From contig JBFOMG010000016.1 in NCBI GenBank assembly GCA_040830725.1, positions 11,547 to 75,546 on the forward strand: a stretch of DNA of 64,000 nucleotides, read 5' to 3'. This DNA is from JAWKWH01 sp040830725 (GTDB lineage Bacteria; Pseudomonadota; Alphaproteobacteria; Rhizobiales; Rhizobiaceae). Shown piece by piece: positions 42,930 to 51,967 of this stretch. Within the stretch, counting starts at the first letter, position 1, and each line of letters starts with the position of its first letter. Under the pieces are notes generated by a model. That model was not told where the DNA came from and did no database searches. It saw only the letters and a program-made list of their open reading frames with translations. The translations under genes and the position numbers were made by a program.

Positions 42930-43736
42930 ATGAGCATTGAAGTCGCAAAGCAAAATGACGTCACTATCGTCACAATCAACCGGCCCCAGGCACGCAATGC
43001 CGTCAATCCGCAAATGGCTCGATCCATGTTCGATGCATTTGTCGCGTTCGGAAAGGATGACAGCCAGAAGGTCGCCATTCTGACCGGAGTGCCAGGCGCC
43101 TTTTGCGCCGGCTTCGACCTCAAACATGCTGCCGGCGGGATCGACGAAAACTGGTTTGCAGAACACGACCTCGATGACAGCTGGAAAGACCCGGCTGAAG
43201 ACCTGCGCGTCGGACCGATGGGGCCGACCAGGCTGCTGCTTCCCAAGCCGGTCATTGCCGCGATCTCCGGACCGGCGGTGGCCGGCGGCATGGAACTGGC
43301 GTTGTGGACGGACATCCGCATTATGGAGCGGTCTGCCTATATGGGCGTTTACTGTCGGCGATGGGGTGTGCCGCTGATTGATGGCGGCACCGTGCGTCTG
43401 CCCCGCATCGCCGGTCACGGGCGGGCGATGGACATGGTTCTGACCGGACGCAAGGTCGATGCGCAAGAGTGTCTGGCGGCCGGACTTGCCAATCGCGTCT
43501 GTGAGGACGGCGCTGCGCTGGATACCGCACTCGCCTATGCAGAAGAACTGGCCCGGTTTCCGCAAGCCTGCATGCGTGCCGACCGCATGAGCGCGATCCG
43601 CCAATGGTCGCTTGATCCCGCTGAAGCCTTGAAAAACGAATGGTTGAGCGCTGATACCTTTCGGGCAGAGGGAATGTCCGGAGCGGCGCGGTTTTCCTCC
43701 GGTAAGGGCCGTGGCGGCGATTTCGGCGAGATTTGA
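42930..43736 (+). CDS. Enoyl-CoA hydratase/isomerase (crotonase) family protein
   Basis: From ATG 42930 (268 aa) the crotonase fold is clear: VTIVTINRPQARNAVNPQM, AFCAGFDLKHAA (first oxyanion-hole segment), and AVAGGMELALWTDIRIM (second oxyanion segment). The usual catalytic-Glu positions around RRWGVPLIDGG do not match classic hydratase exactly, so hydratase, isomerase or another acyl-CoA reaction is possible. It sits tightly between the LysE and HAD genes. Confidence 0.9.
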   Translation: MSIEVAKQNDVTIVTINRPQARNAVNPQMARSMFDAFVAFGKDDSQKVAILTGVPGAFCAGFDLKHAAGGIDENWFAEHDLDDSWKDPAEDLRVGPMGPTRLLLPKPVIAAISGPAVAGGMELALWTDIRIMERSAYMGVYCRRWGVPLIDGGTVRLPRIAGHGRAMDMVLTGRKVDAQECLAAGLANRVCEDGAALDTALAYAEELARFPQACMRADRMSAIRQWSLDPAEALKNEWLSADTFRAEGMSGAARFSSGKGRGGDFGEI

Positions 43737-43739
43737 ACC

Positions 43740-44441
43740 GTGGCTTCCCGTCTAACCACAATCGGCTTCGATGCTGACGACACGCTGTGGGAGAACATGC
43801 GCTTCTTCAACATGACGCAGGACAACTTTGCCAAGCTTCTGGGTGATTATGCCGAACCGGACCATCTGCACGACCGGTTGCTGGAAGCCGAAAAGCGCAA
43901 TCTCGGAAAGTACGGTTTCGGCATAAAGGGCTTTACGCTTTCCATGATTGAAACGGCAATCGAGGTAACCGACGGCCATGTTCCGGCGAAGGTGATCGGA
44001 GACATATTGGAATCGGGCCGTGAAATGCTGGAACATCCCGTAGAGACCTTGCCCAAGGCGCGCGAGACACTTGCCACACTGGCAGGCGACTTCACCATCG
44101 TGCTCATCACCAAGGGCGACCTGTATGACCAGGAGCGCAAACTCGCCCAGTCCGGTCTGGGCGACTATTTCGACGCCGTCGAGATCGTCAGTGACAAGAC
44201 GCAATCAACCTATGTGCAGCTGTTTGAACGCCATGGCCATGGCTCAGAGCGCGCGATGATGGTTGGCAATTCGATGAAATCGGATATCGTGCCGGCGATC
44301 GAAGCCGGCAGTCACGGCGTACACGTTCCGCATGACCTGACATGGGTATTGGAGAAAGTGTCGGCGCCGGAAACGTCCGATCGCTATCACGAAATTGCCG
44401 ATCTCGGCGAATTGCCGGCACTGATCGAACGCGTCTCGTGA
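43740..44441 (+). CDS. HAD family hydrolase
   Basis: The 233-aa protein (GTG 43740, 3 nt after the crotonase stop) has motif I GFDADDTLWENM with Asp nucleophile and Asp+2, motif II LITKGD, motif III Lys in VSDKTQSTY, and motif IV MVGNSMKSDIVPA. The cap domain lies between motifs I and II. These features suggest a phosphatase of the YjjG/nucleotidase or phosphoglycolate-phosphatase kind; the substrate is unknown. Confidence 0.9.
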   Translation: MASRLTTIGFDADDTLWENMRFFNMTQDNFAKLLGDYAEPDHLHDRLLEAEKRNLGKYGFGIKGFTLSMIETAIEVTDGHVPAKVIGDILESGREMLEHPVETLPKARETLATLAGDFTIVLITKGDLYDQERKLAQSGLGDYFDAVEIVSDKTQSTYVQLFERHGHGSERAMMVGNSMKSDIVPAIEAGSHGVHVPHDLTWVLEKVSAPETSDRYHEIADLGELPALIERVS

Positions 44442-44454
44442 CAAGCGGTTCTGC

Positions 44455-46422
44455 TCAAATCGGCATGATGAAAACCTTGATGAAGCGCCAGAGCTGGCCA
44501 AATGTGCCGAACGCCTCGCTCTTGGAATTGATGATGATCTGATCGGCCGGGCGCTTGCGGATCGAAACTTCACTGGTGTAGGTGTCGAGCACTGTCAAAT
44601 TTGCGAGGATTTCAAATCGCGCCTGCCGGTGCCACGCGACCAGCCGGCTGGCGGCAACGGGCAGCCCGGCGTGCCGGGTCTTGCCGACGATGGCGTCACC
44701 GCCAGTCATCAGGACGAGCTTGCCGGGACCTGTGGCGCAGCTATAGAAAATTTTTCCGAGCAGCAATGTCGACAGTTTGAGACTGAACACAGTTTTCAGC
44801 TTCACGGTGTCGGTCATTGCAACGAAATAGGCGTAGTCGAATATCACTTCCTCGCCCTGCTTCAACGTCCACTCGACAAATTGATTGTCGCGGCCTGTGG
44901 TGAAAATGGCGCCGGTGCTTTGCGGTTTACCCATCACCATCCGGTTCATCAGATAGACACTGTTCGACAACCGTGAGAAGACCGCCGAACGCCATTGTGG
45001 AAAGGCCTTCTGTTGTTCCGGACCGCTCCAGTCGATCTGGTTGCGATTGTACCAGGTGGCCTTTCGCGAGGCGGGAACCGAATATTTGTGCGGCACTTTT
45101 GGCACCCGGATGGTGCCCTTGGCCATACGCCTCGAGTGTTCGCTGACAGAAACGAACAATTCGTTTTCGCGCTTGAAAATGACGCGCGCCAGAACAATGA
45201 AAAAGCTTTTGAAAACAGCAAAGATAAGCAGAAAATTCAGGAACAGATTCAACAGGCCAGCCATGCGGAAAGCGTTCAAAATCAGCGTTTTGACGACCAC
45301 CCGGGTGGTCGACACGGTTCCGTTCAGCCGCTTCTTTATCTCGGTCAGTTTTTCATCGGTTGACTTGTCTGCATCAGTAGCAAGGTCCTCGGCAAGTGTT
45401 CTCAGTTTCGCACGCTGACGTCTCTTGAAAAGATCGAACCCTTCATTGACGAGCCCCAGAATGCCACGGCAGAGCGGCGACGTGATTCCGGTGCAGGCAT
45501 CCGGATCGACAAACTGTTTGGGAACCGACGCATCATATTGGCTTACAACCTCATCCGGGAAAGTGTCTTTGAGTTCTCCGGATCTGGTCTTCATGGAATC
45601 AATGGCGGCATTGATTTCATTTTCGGTTCGGATGAAGTGGCGGTCGACCGTGTAATTGAGGTCGAGCCAAAAATCGCGCTCATGAAACTGTGTTCCATCA
45701 GTTTCGGGTATGGGACGCTGAACAACGATTTTGGAATCATAAAGCGCATCTTCAATCGCCGCCTCGGTATAGATGTGAATGGCCAATCCGATGCTGAGCG
45801 GTATCAGCATGAATGACCAGTAGTAGCAGGCAGTGACAAACAGCCTGGCAAATTTCGCCCAGCCGAGCGTCGTGAAAATTTCCAGATTCTGGACAATGAA
45901 CTCGATGACGATTTTGAGCATGACCGTCCAGAACAGGAACTCCAGGATCTGGAAGGTTGCGAATACCGGTTCGAACCAGGCGTAGAGAACCAGCAACCCG
46001 ATGAAGACAGCGAAGTACCATTGCCGCATCGATGCGATGGTCAGCCAGCACACATAAGACAGGAAGCACACAAAACTGTAGGCGGCGAGAAGGTAGAGTT
46101 CGTAGTCCGCCAATTCAGCCCGGCCGAGCAGCCAGTAAATCGCGATTGGCAGCAAGGTAACGATCCGGGCGTAACTGCGCCGCCTTATGCAATAGGCCAG
46201 CATGTAGGCGAAAACGGCGATTGACAAATACGGGAAGGGATCGGTCACCACCGGTGGCACATTGCCTTTGATGATGTACTGGAAATACCAATATGGCGGA
46301 TAAAGCGTATTGGCAGCCAGTCCCGGCGCAATCGCAATCAACGCACAGAGCCAAAAAGCCTGATCATAGGGATCGGGTACTTTTTTACCAATCCATTCAA
46401 CGAGTTGCGATTGGAGCTTCAT
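44455..46422 (-). CDS. Large polytopic membrane protein with AIM24-like C-terminal domain
   Basis: ATG 46422, preceded by AAAGGA, gives 655 aa. Residues 20-230 hold about seven hydrophobic segments, and another membrane segment lies near 390-420. A region of about 150 residues between them is predicted to face one side of the membrane. The last 200 residues include TLKQGEEVIFDYAYFVAM and TGPGKLVLMTGG, which resemble the beta-sandwich of the AIM24/TIGR00266 family. I know of no function for this combination. It is divergent from the aldo/keto reductase gene. Confidence 0.75.
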   Translation of the reverse strand: MKLQSQLVEWIGKKVPDPYDQAFWLCALIAIAPGLAANTLYPPYWYFQYIIKGNVPPVVTDPFPYLSIAVFAYMLAYCIRRRSYARIVTLLPIAIYWLLGRAELADYELYLLAAYSFVCFLSYVCWLTIASMRQWYFAVFIGLLVLYAWFEPVFATFQILEFLFWTVMLKIVIEFIVQNLEIFTTLGWAKFARLFVTACYYWSFMLIPLSIGLAIHIYTEAAIEDALYDSKIVVQRPIPETDGTQFHERDFWLDLNYTVDRHFIRTENEINAAIDSMKTRSGELKDTFPDEVVSQYDASVPKQFVDPDACTGITSPLCRGILGLVNEGFDLFKRRQRAKLRTLAEDLATDADKSTDEKLTEIKKRLNGTVSTTRVVVKTLILNAFRMAGLLNLFLNFLLIFAVFKSFFIVLARVIFKRENELFVSVSEHSRRMAKGTIRVPKVPHKYSVPASRKATWYNRNQIDWSGPEQQKAFPQWRSAVFSRLSNSVYLMNRMVMGKPQSTGAIFTTGRDNQFVEWTLKQGEEVIFDYAYFVAMTDTVKLKTVFSLKLSTLLLGKIFYSCATGPGKLVLMTGGDAIVGKTRHAGLPVAASRLVAWHRQARFEILANLTVLDTYTSEVSIRKRPADQIIINSKSEAFGTFGQLWRFIKVFIMPI

Positions 46423-46588
46423 TAAGGAGTCCTTTCGACAACTTTTCCATGAATTGCCGCCATGATTATGTATCAATTATCACAGTGACCGAAATTCCGG
46501 TATTGGCGGACTTGATCGAACGGGAAATTTCAACATCATGCGCAATCCGCAAACCGGCATGCGCACAAATCATTTTGAGGGATAGTTC

Positions 46589-47632
46589 ATGAAGAAACGA
46601 CCGCTTGGCCGCACCGGCATTGATGTGTCCGAAATTTGCCTCGGCACGATGACCTGGGGGACGCAGAATACCGAAGCCGAAGGCCATGAGCAGATGGACT
46701 ATGCGGTCGAACAGGGGGTGAATTTCTTCGATACCGCTGAGATGTATCCGACAACGCCACTGTCGAAGGAAACCATCGGCCGCACAGAGGAAATCATCGG
46801 CACCTGGTTTGAAAAATCAGGAAAACGCGATGCGGTGATCCTGGCGACCAAGATCACCGGCTCGGGATCATCGATGGCGCGCGATGGCGCACCGATTTCG
46901 TCAAACACGATGACGGAAGCGGTGGAAGGCAGCCTCAGGCGGCTGCGAACCGACTACATAGACCTCTACCAACTCCACTGGCCCAATCGCGGTTCCTACC
47001 ATTTCCGCAAGTCGTGGAAATTCGATCCGACTGCTCAAAAGACGCGCGAGACCTGCGATCATATTCACGACGTGTTGGAAGGTGCGCAAAAGCTTGTTGA
47101 CGCCGGCAAGATTCGGGCCATCGGATTGTCCAATGAAAGCGCCTGGGGCACGGCGCGATTTCTTAGAACCGCCGAACAAAGCGGATTGCCGCGCGTCGCC
47201 TCAATCCAGAATGAATATTCGCTGCTGCACCGGATATTCGATCTCGATCTTGCCGAACTCTCGCACCACGAGGATGTCGGCCTGCTTGCGTTTTCGCCGC
47301 TGGGGGCAGGCATGTTGTCGGGGAAATATGCTGACGGGAAAATTCCGGCCGGTACGCGCCGTTCGATGCAGGAGACCCTGAACGGTCGCTGGAACGAATT
47401 CTCCGTGGTCGCGCTCGACAAATATCTCGATATTGCCAAGAAACATGGCCTCGATCCGGCCCAGATGGCGCTTGCCTGGACGCTGACGCGCCCGTTCATG
47501 ACCGCAACGATCATCGGTGCGACATCCATGGATCACCTGAAAACCAATATCGGCTCGGCCGGGCTGACACTGTCGGATGAGGTGATGGACGAAATCCAGT
47601 CTGTCTACCGGGCGCATCCCCAGACGATGTAG
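46589..47632 (+). CDS. Aldo/keto reductase (Tas-like)
   Basis: The 347-aa TIM-barrel NADPH oxidoreductase closely follows E. coli Tas: PLGRTGIDVSEICLGTMTWG, QGVNFFDTAEMYPTTPL with catalytic Asp and Tyr, ATKITG with Lys, and LYQLHWPN with His. IGLSNESAWG and SIQNEYSLLHR match the cofactor region. Tas complements tyrosine auxotrophs, but its true substrate is unknown. It abuts the next, convergent gene with no spacer. Confidence 0.93.
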   Translation: MKKRPLGRTGIDVSEICLGTMTWGTQNTEAEGHEQMDYAVEQGVNFFDTAEMYPTTPLSKETIGRTEEIIGTWFEKSGKRDAVILATKITGSGSSMARDGAPISSNTMTEAVEGSLRRLRTDYIDLYQLHWPNRGSYHFRKSWKFDPTAQKTRETCDHIHDVLEGAQKLVDAGKIRAIGLSNESAWGTARFLRTAEQSGLPRVASIQNEYSLLHRIFDLDLAELSHHEDVGLLAFSPLGAGMLSGKYADGKIPAGTRRSMQETLNGRWNEFSVVALDKYLDIAKKHGLDPAQMALAWTLTRPFMTATIIGATSMDHLKTNIGSAGLTLSDEVMDEIQSVYRAHPQTM

Positions 47633-48241
47633 TTATTCGTTGGCATCGGATTCTCCCCTGCCCCACTTGGGCGGCTCCGTATTCTTTTTCTTGCCGCGGC
47701 CAACAGTCGAGATGACAAAGCCGATCATGCCGGCAGCGAGCAGCACATAGCCGAGCAGTTGGCCGCGCGGATCCCACTCAATGGCAGACGCCATCAGGAT
47801 CAGCTCGATCCGGTCCGGTTTCAATGCCGCTTCAGCGGTTTGCTGGAAGGAGAAGCGATAGGTCTCGACACCAACCGGGTGGATGACCCCGCCGGTAGCC
47901 CGGTAGACATAGCTGCCTGACTGGACACTGTCCTCTCCGGGCGTGGAATGCGTGAACTCCAATTCCTTTGACAGCACCCGCCCGCCCTCGCGTTCCACGC
48001 TCATTGCCAGCGTGGCGGATGCCATCACCGCGTTCACCTGGGTACTCGAATGATAATCGACGAGGATGCGGACGGGGTCTTCTTCGTCGCTCAGTTCGAC
48101 TTCGATGGACTTGAAACCGCCGCCAGGCGAAAAGACCTCGTGCGAACCGATGCGGTAGCCGCCGAAATTCTGCACAACGAACGGATAGGCGATCGCCAGC
48201 GCCAGTCCGATAATTCCGAGCAAAACGAAAAATTTGCGCAA
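47633..48241 (-). CDS. Small protein of unknown function with membrane anchors at both ends
   Basis: The 202-aa product has an N-terminal hydrophobic helix (about 4-24), a beta-rich central domain (ELSDEEDPVRILVDYHS, YVYRATGGVIHPVGVETYRFSF) and a C-terminal helix (about 162-182) followed by a Lys-rich tail. The central part is probably periplasmic. No family is recognised. It is the last gene of the pepA-holC-methyltransferase-GST run, 32 nt after the GST gene. Confidence 0.75.
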   Translation of the reverse strand: MRKFFVLLGIIGLALAIAYPFVVQNFGGYRIGSHEVFSPGGGFKSIEVELSDEEDPVRILVDYHSSTQVNAVMASATLAMSVEREGGRVLSKELEFTHSTPGEDSVQSGSYVYRATGGVIHPVGVETYRFSFQQTAEAALKPDRIELILMASAIEWDPRGQLLGYVLLAAGMIGFVISTVGRGKKKNTEPPKWGRGESDANE

Positions 48242-48273
48242 TCGTCCCCTCCGCGATGTGGTTCAACCCGCTT

Positions 48274-49041
48274 TCAAAGTGACAGCGGCAATTCCAGATG
48301 CTGTTCGTAGATCCTGTCGCGGTGCTGCAGCAGAATTGGATCAAGCGCCAACTTGGTTTGTTCATCCAGCGTGTTGAAGATGTCGCGTTGCGTCTCGTCC
48401 GGACTGTGCTCCGGCGGCAACGGAGAAAACAGGCCCATGAAGGCCGCACAGTAAATATCGGCCGCCGTCAGATCCGTGCCAACGAGGTACCGGCTTCCAG
48501 AATCTCCCTGCGACTTGAGTCGATCGGCCAACATTGCAAGCAGGCTGGTGACACGGTCCGTATAGGAGGGCGCTTCTTCGGCGCGGTAACCGTATTTACG
48601 CGCCAGATACTGGGCGACCCGTTCAGAAAATCCGCCCTCGCCCTTCAAACCGGCGTCAACCAGTTGCAGCCGGCGGGTCCAGCCGAGGCCACCTTCGGCA
48701 TGAATTTCGTGGCTGAGCCCGACGACCAGCGCACGATCGGCCGCATCTTTCGGCAACAGCGGCGGGGATGGTGCAAGGCGCTCGGCCAGCAACAGAATTT
48801 CCGCCGAGCTCGTTCGTGGCCGCTCGTCATTGTAAAATGCGACCGGGCCGGCGCGCTGGCCAGCCCAGTTCTTCAGCGTCTCACTTTTGTAGTCCAGGCG
48901 AACCGCCAGCCAGTTGATGTTCTTGACATGGAGGATGCCTTTCGCAGCCTCTCCCCACGGGCTGGCCGTACCTCCGACAACGATCATCCGCAGCCCGTCG
49001 GCCTCCATCGCCTCTTCGACTGATACGTAATTGACTGGCAT
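48274..49041 (-). CDS. Glutathione S-transferase-fold protein
   Basis: The 255-aa protein shows an N-terminal thioredoxin-like part (GLRMIVVGGTASPWGEAAKGILHVKN, then AGPVAFYNDERPRTSSAEILLL) and a C-terminal helical domain with GTDLTAADIYCAAFMG, the GST N-capping box region. The active-site residue in ASPWGE is not a clear Ser/Cys. Function unknown. It belongs to the leftward pepA operon, 29 nt after the methyltransferase. Confidence 0.8.
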   Translation of the reverse strand: MPVNYVSVEEAMEADGLRMIVVGGTASPWGEAAKGILHVKNINWLAVRLDYKSETLKNWAGQRAGPVAFYNDERPRTSSAEILLLAERLAPSPPLLPKDAADRALVVGLSHEIHAEGGLGWTRRLQLVDAGLKGEGGFSERVAQYLARKYGYRAEEAPSYTDRVTSLLAMLADRLKSQGDSGSRYLVGTDLTAADIYCAAFMGLFSPLPPEHSPDETQRDIFNTLDEQTKLALDPILLQHRDRIYEQHLELPLSL

Positions 49042-49070
49042 TGTTGCTCCTTTGCAGCGGCCGGGCAGGC

Positions 49071-49775
49071 TCAGGTCTTTTTCCAGACCGAAAAAACATG
49101 GGCAATGCGGCGATCCGGCCGCACGACATCAAACAGGTTCTGTTCGACGCAAATCAAGCCCAATTCCTCAAACACCCCGTATTCTGACGGCATCAACGGC
49201 CATGGCGGACCGTCATGTTCCGTGCCCTCGTCGCGCACACGCGCGTAGACCAGCAGTGTCCCGCCGGGCTTGACCAGATTGGCAATCGCCTCGCTGAAAC
49301 GCCGGTGAAGCGGCGGCGGCACGGATTGGATGGTGTAGACCTCGTTGACGAGGTCGAAGCCGGACTGCCACTCTTCGAGCAGTTCGAGCAGATTGGCGGT
49401 GCGGTAATCCACCGGCGAACCTGGAAACCGTTTCTTCGCCCACGATATAGCCTTTTCGGACAGGTCGAAGGCTGAGGTTCGGTATCCCGCCGCCGCCAGC
49501 GCCTCTGCGTGGTCGCCCAGTCCGCAGGCAATGTCGATGGCCGTACGCTCTTCACCCGGATTATCGGCCAGCCAGGAGGCGACTTCCGGTTTTGGTGCAA
49601 GATCGGCCCAGGGCACAGCGGCGGCATCGCCTTCCGCCATGTCGTAGATGGTTTCGAAAAAGCGGGTTCTGTCCGGATTGTCGGCCAGCAATTGCCGGTC
49701 AAGCGGGTTGATGCGTTGTTTCAGCACCTCGCGGCGCGCAGCGAACTCTGACGGGTCCTCATCACTGCCAGTCAC
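49071..49775 (-). CDS. Class I SAM-dependent methyltransferase
   Basis: The 234-aa protein has the Rossmann-like SAM fold: motif I AIDIACGLGDHAEALAAAGY, an acidic strand-2 end (SAFDLSEKAISWAKKRF), motif II region FDLVNEVYTIQSVPP, and post-motif PGGTLLVYARVRD. An N-terminal helix region (RQLLADNPDRTRFFETIYD) precedes it. The substrate is unknown. Its ATG overlaps the holC stop by 4 nt. Confidence 0.9.
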   Translation of the reverse strand: MTGSDEDPSEFAARREVLKQRINPLDRQLLADNPDRTRFFETIYDMAEGDAAAVPWADLAPKPEVASWLADNPGEERTAIDIACGLGDHAEALAAAGYRTSAFDLSEKAISWAKKRFPGSPVDYRTANLLELLEEWQSGFDLVNEVYTIQSVPPPLHRRFSEAIANLVKPGGTLLVYARVRDEGTEHDGPPWPLMPSEYGVFEELGLICVEQNLFDVVRPDRRIAHVFSVWKKT

Positions 49776-50221
49776 GCCTTGCGCTCCCAGCGCCCCTCAG
49801 GCGTCTGCTGCCAATAGGTGACTTCGTGGCCGTTGTCTTTCGCATTCTTCCAGTGGCCCCGGGCGGCCTCGACCTGCAGTTGGTCGTGACCGTCGAACAT
49901 GAAAACCGCGCGGTCATACCCGTCCAGCGATGGCGGCTGGGCGTTGTCGACGATGAACCGGACTTTTGCACCGTTGGCATTGCTCTCGCCTGTGGTGAGC
50001 AAGACAGGCTGCTGATCGGCAAACTTCTCCTGATCCGTGCCATGACCGATGAAACTCTGCTCATTAAATACCCACAAATGCGTGTCGAGTGCGTCGCGGC
50101 GTTCTTCGCTGCCGGTCTGCACGACGGCGCGCCAGCCGCGCTGCAGGCTCTTTTCCAACAGCGGCGGCAGAGCAGCTTCCAGTGTTGATTCAGTCAGGTG
50201 ATAGAAGAGGATCTCGGTCAC
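49772..50221 (-). CDS. holC: DNA polymerase III subunit chi
   Basis: Chi links the clamp-loader psi subunit to single-strand-binding protein. The GTG start at 50221, 1 nt past the pepA stop, gives 149 aa beginning TEILFYHLTESTLEAALPPLL, the HolC signature. The C-terminus has FDGHDQLQVEAARGHWKNAK and VTYWQQTPEGRW, also conserved. A start inside pepA would add a non-homologous tail. The pepA-holC order is kept from rhizobia to E. coli. Confidence 0.93.
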   Translation of the reverse strand: MTEILFYHLTESTLEAALPPLLEKSLQRGWRAVVQTGSEERRDALDTHLWVFNEQSFIGHGTDQEKFADQQPVLLTTGESNANGAKVRFIVDNAQPPSLDGYDRAVFMFDGHDQLQVEAARGHWKNAKDNGHEVTYWQQTPEGRWERKA

Positions 50222-50222
50222 T

Positions 50223-51704
50223 TCACCGCTCGTAATTGTCTCTGACCAGCCGGTCGAGCAGGCGCACACCGTAACCTGAGCCCCAGGATCTGTTGATTTC
50301 GGACGCCGTCGATCCCATTGCCGTCCCGGCAACGTCTATATGCGCCCAGGGTGTGTCGCCGACAAACCTTTGCAGAAACTGTGCTGCCGTGATGGCGCCT
50401 CCAAAGCGTCCGCCGATGTTTTTCATGTCGGCATTTTTGGAGTCGATCAGCTTGTCATAGGCTTCGCCGAGCGGCATGCGCCAGACCGTTTCCGCCGTTG
50501 CCTTGCCGGCATCGCTTATCTGTTCGGCCAATGCATCGTCGTTGGAAAAGAGTCCGGCATGAACCTTGCCGAGAGCAACCATGATGGCGCCAGTGAGCGT
50601 GGCGAGATTGACCATGATCTGTGGCTTGAACTTCTCCTTGCAGAACCACAATGCGTCACACAGGACCAAACGGCCCTCGGCATCCGTGTTCAATACCTCA
50701 ATCGTCTGCCCGGACATTGAAGTCACAATGTCGCCCGGCCGTTGCGCATTGCCATCGGGCATGTTTTCGACCAGGCCGATGATTCCGACAACATTGGCTT
50801 TGGCATTTCTGCCTGCGATTGCATGCATTGCACCAATCACCGCTGCCGCTCCACCCATGTCGCCTTTCATGTCTTCCATTCCGCCGGCAGGCTTCATGGA
50901 GATGCCACCGGTGTCGAAAACCACACCCTTGCCGATCAACGCCACGGGTTTGTCTTTGGCACGGCCGCCATTCCACTGCATGATTGCGAGCCGCGGCGGA
51001 CGGACAGAGCCTTGTGCGACCCCCAGCAGTGCGCCCATGCCAAGCTTTTTCATTTCGCGTTCGGTCAGCACGTCGACCTTGACACCAAGCTTGCCGAGAT
51101 TCTTGGCGTGAGCAGCAAATTCTACCGGACCCAGAATGTTTGCGGGTTCGTTGACCAAATCACGGGCAAGTGTGACGCCACCGGCGATCGCGTCAGAATC
51201 CTTGTAAAGCCGTTTTGCGGTCGTCGCAGCCGAAGTGACAATGGAGAACTTCACCGTCTTTGGCCGCTTGTCATCATCGGATTTCTTGGTCTTGTAGGCG
51301 TCGAATTTGTAGGCGCGCAACGATATTCCCAGTGCGAGATTTACCGCTTCCTCGGCTGAAGGCTTTGCACCTTTGCGGTCAAGCCAAACCGTTACCTTCG
51401 ATGCATTCTTGATCGCTCCGCAAATCTTACCGCCAAGAGAGACCCAGAATTGCTCGTCCAGCGCATCCTCGTCTCCGATGCCGATGCCCAGAATGCGGTC
51501 CGCGGGCGAACCATGGGGAGCCAATATATCAACCGTGGACAACTTCTTTCCCGAAAATCCGGCCAGTTTGGCGGCGCGCGACAGCACATCCTCAGGATCG
51601 GCATTTCCAACGCCGGATGAAAGGCTGCCTTTGGCGGTACTGAGCACAACGGCAAGGCCGGTAGGCTGTTTGGTCGATCTCGAGAAGGTGATGTCGATTT
51701 TCAT
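50223..51704 (-). CDS. pepA: Leucyl aminopeptidase
   Basis: M17 family cytosol aminopeptidases remove N-terminal residues as hexamers with two metal ions. The 493-aa chain has the regulatory N-terminal domain, the metal/active-site segments ALIGKGVVFDTGGISMKP and GDMGGAAAVIGAM, and the signature NTDAEGRLVLCDALW. LptF is transcribed divergently 263 bases away, as in E. coli. It leads the five-gene leftward operon. Confidence 0.97.
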   Translation of the reverse strand: MKIDITFSRSTKQPTGLAVVLSTAKGSLSSGVGNADPEDVLSRAAKLAGFSGKKLSTVDILAPHGSPADRILGIGIGDEDALDEQFWVSLGGKICGAIKNASKVTVWLDRKGAKPSAEEAVNLALGISLRAYKFDAYKTKKSDDDKRPKTVKFSIVTSAATTAKRLYKDSDAIAGGVTLARDLVNEPANILGPVEFAAHAKNLGKLGVKVDVLTEREMKKLGMGALLGVAQGSVRPPRLAIMQWNGGRAKDKPVALIGKGVVFDTGGISMKPAGGMEDMKGDMGGAAAVIGAMHAIAGRNAKANVVGIIGLVENMPDGNAQRPGDIVTSMSGQTIEVLNTDAEGRLVLCDALWFCKEKFKPQIMVNLATLTGAIMVALGKVHAGLFSNDDALAEQISDAGKATAETVWRMPLGEAYDKLIDSKNADMKNIGGRFGGAITAAQFLQRFVGDTPWAHIDVAGTAMGSTASEINRSWGSGYGVRLLDRLVRDNYER

Positions 51705-51967
51705 GAACAGTGTCGCTCCAACGGGATTGTCAATTATCGTTAACGGCCAGAAGTCATGCAGCCTGCGGGATTGCCGAAGTGTTAAAATGCCGGCCTACAA
51801 AATTTACCGCCCCGGCCATTGAACCGAAGCGATCAATAAAGCATTAACCTCGTTTGTTCGCCCATTTTTAGCCAATCTGGCATTTCATGGAAACAGGGAA
51901 AGGCGCTACGCGGGCTAGATACACTCTCGGAACACATTTCTTTGATCCGCATGTCTGGGACACCCCT

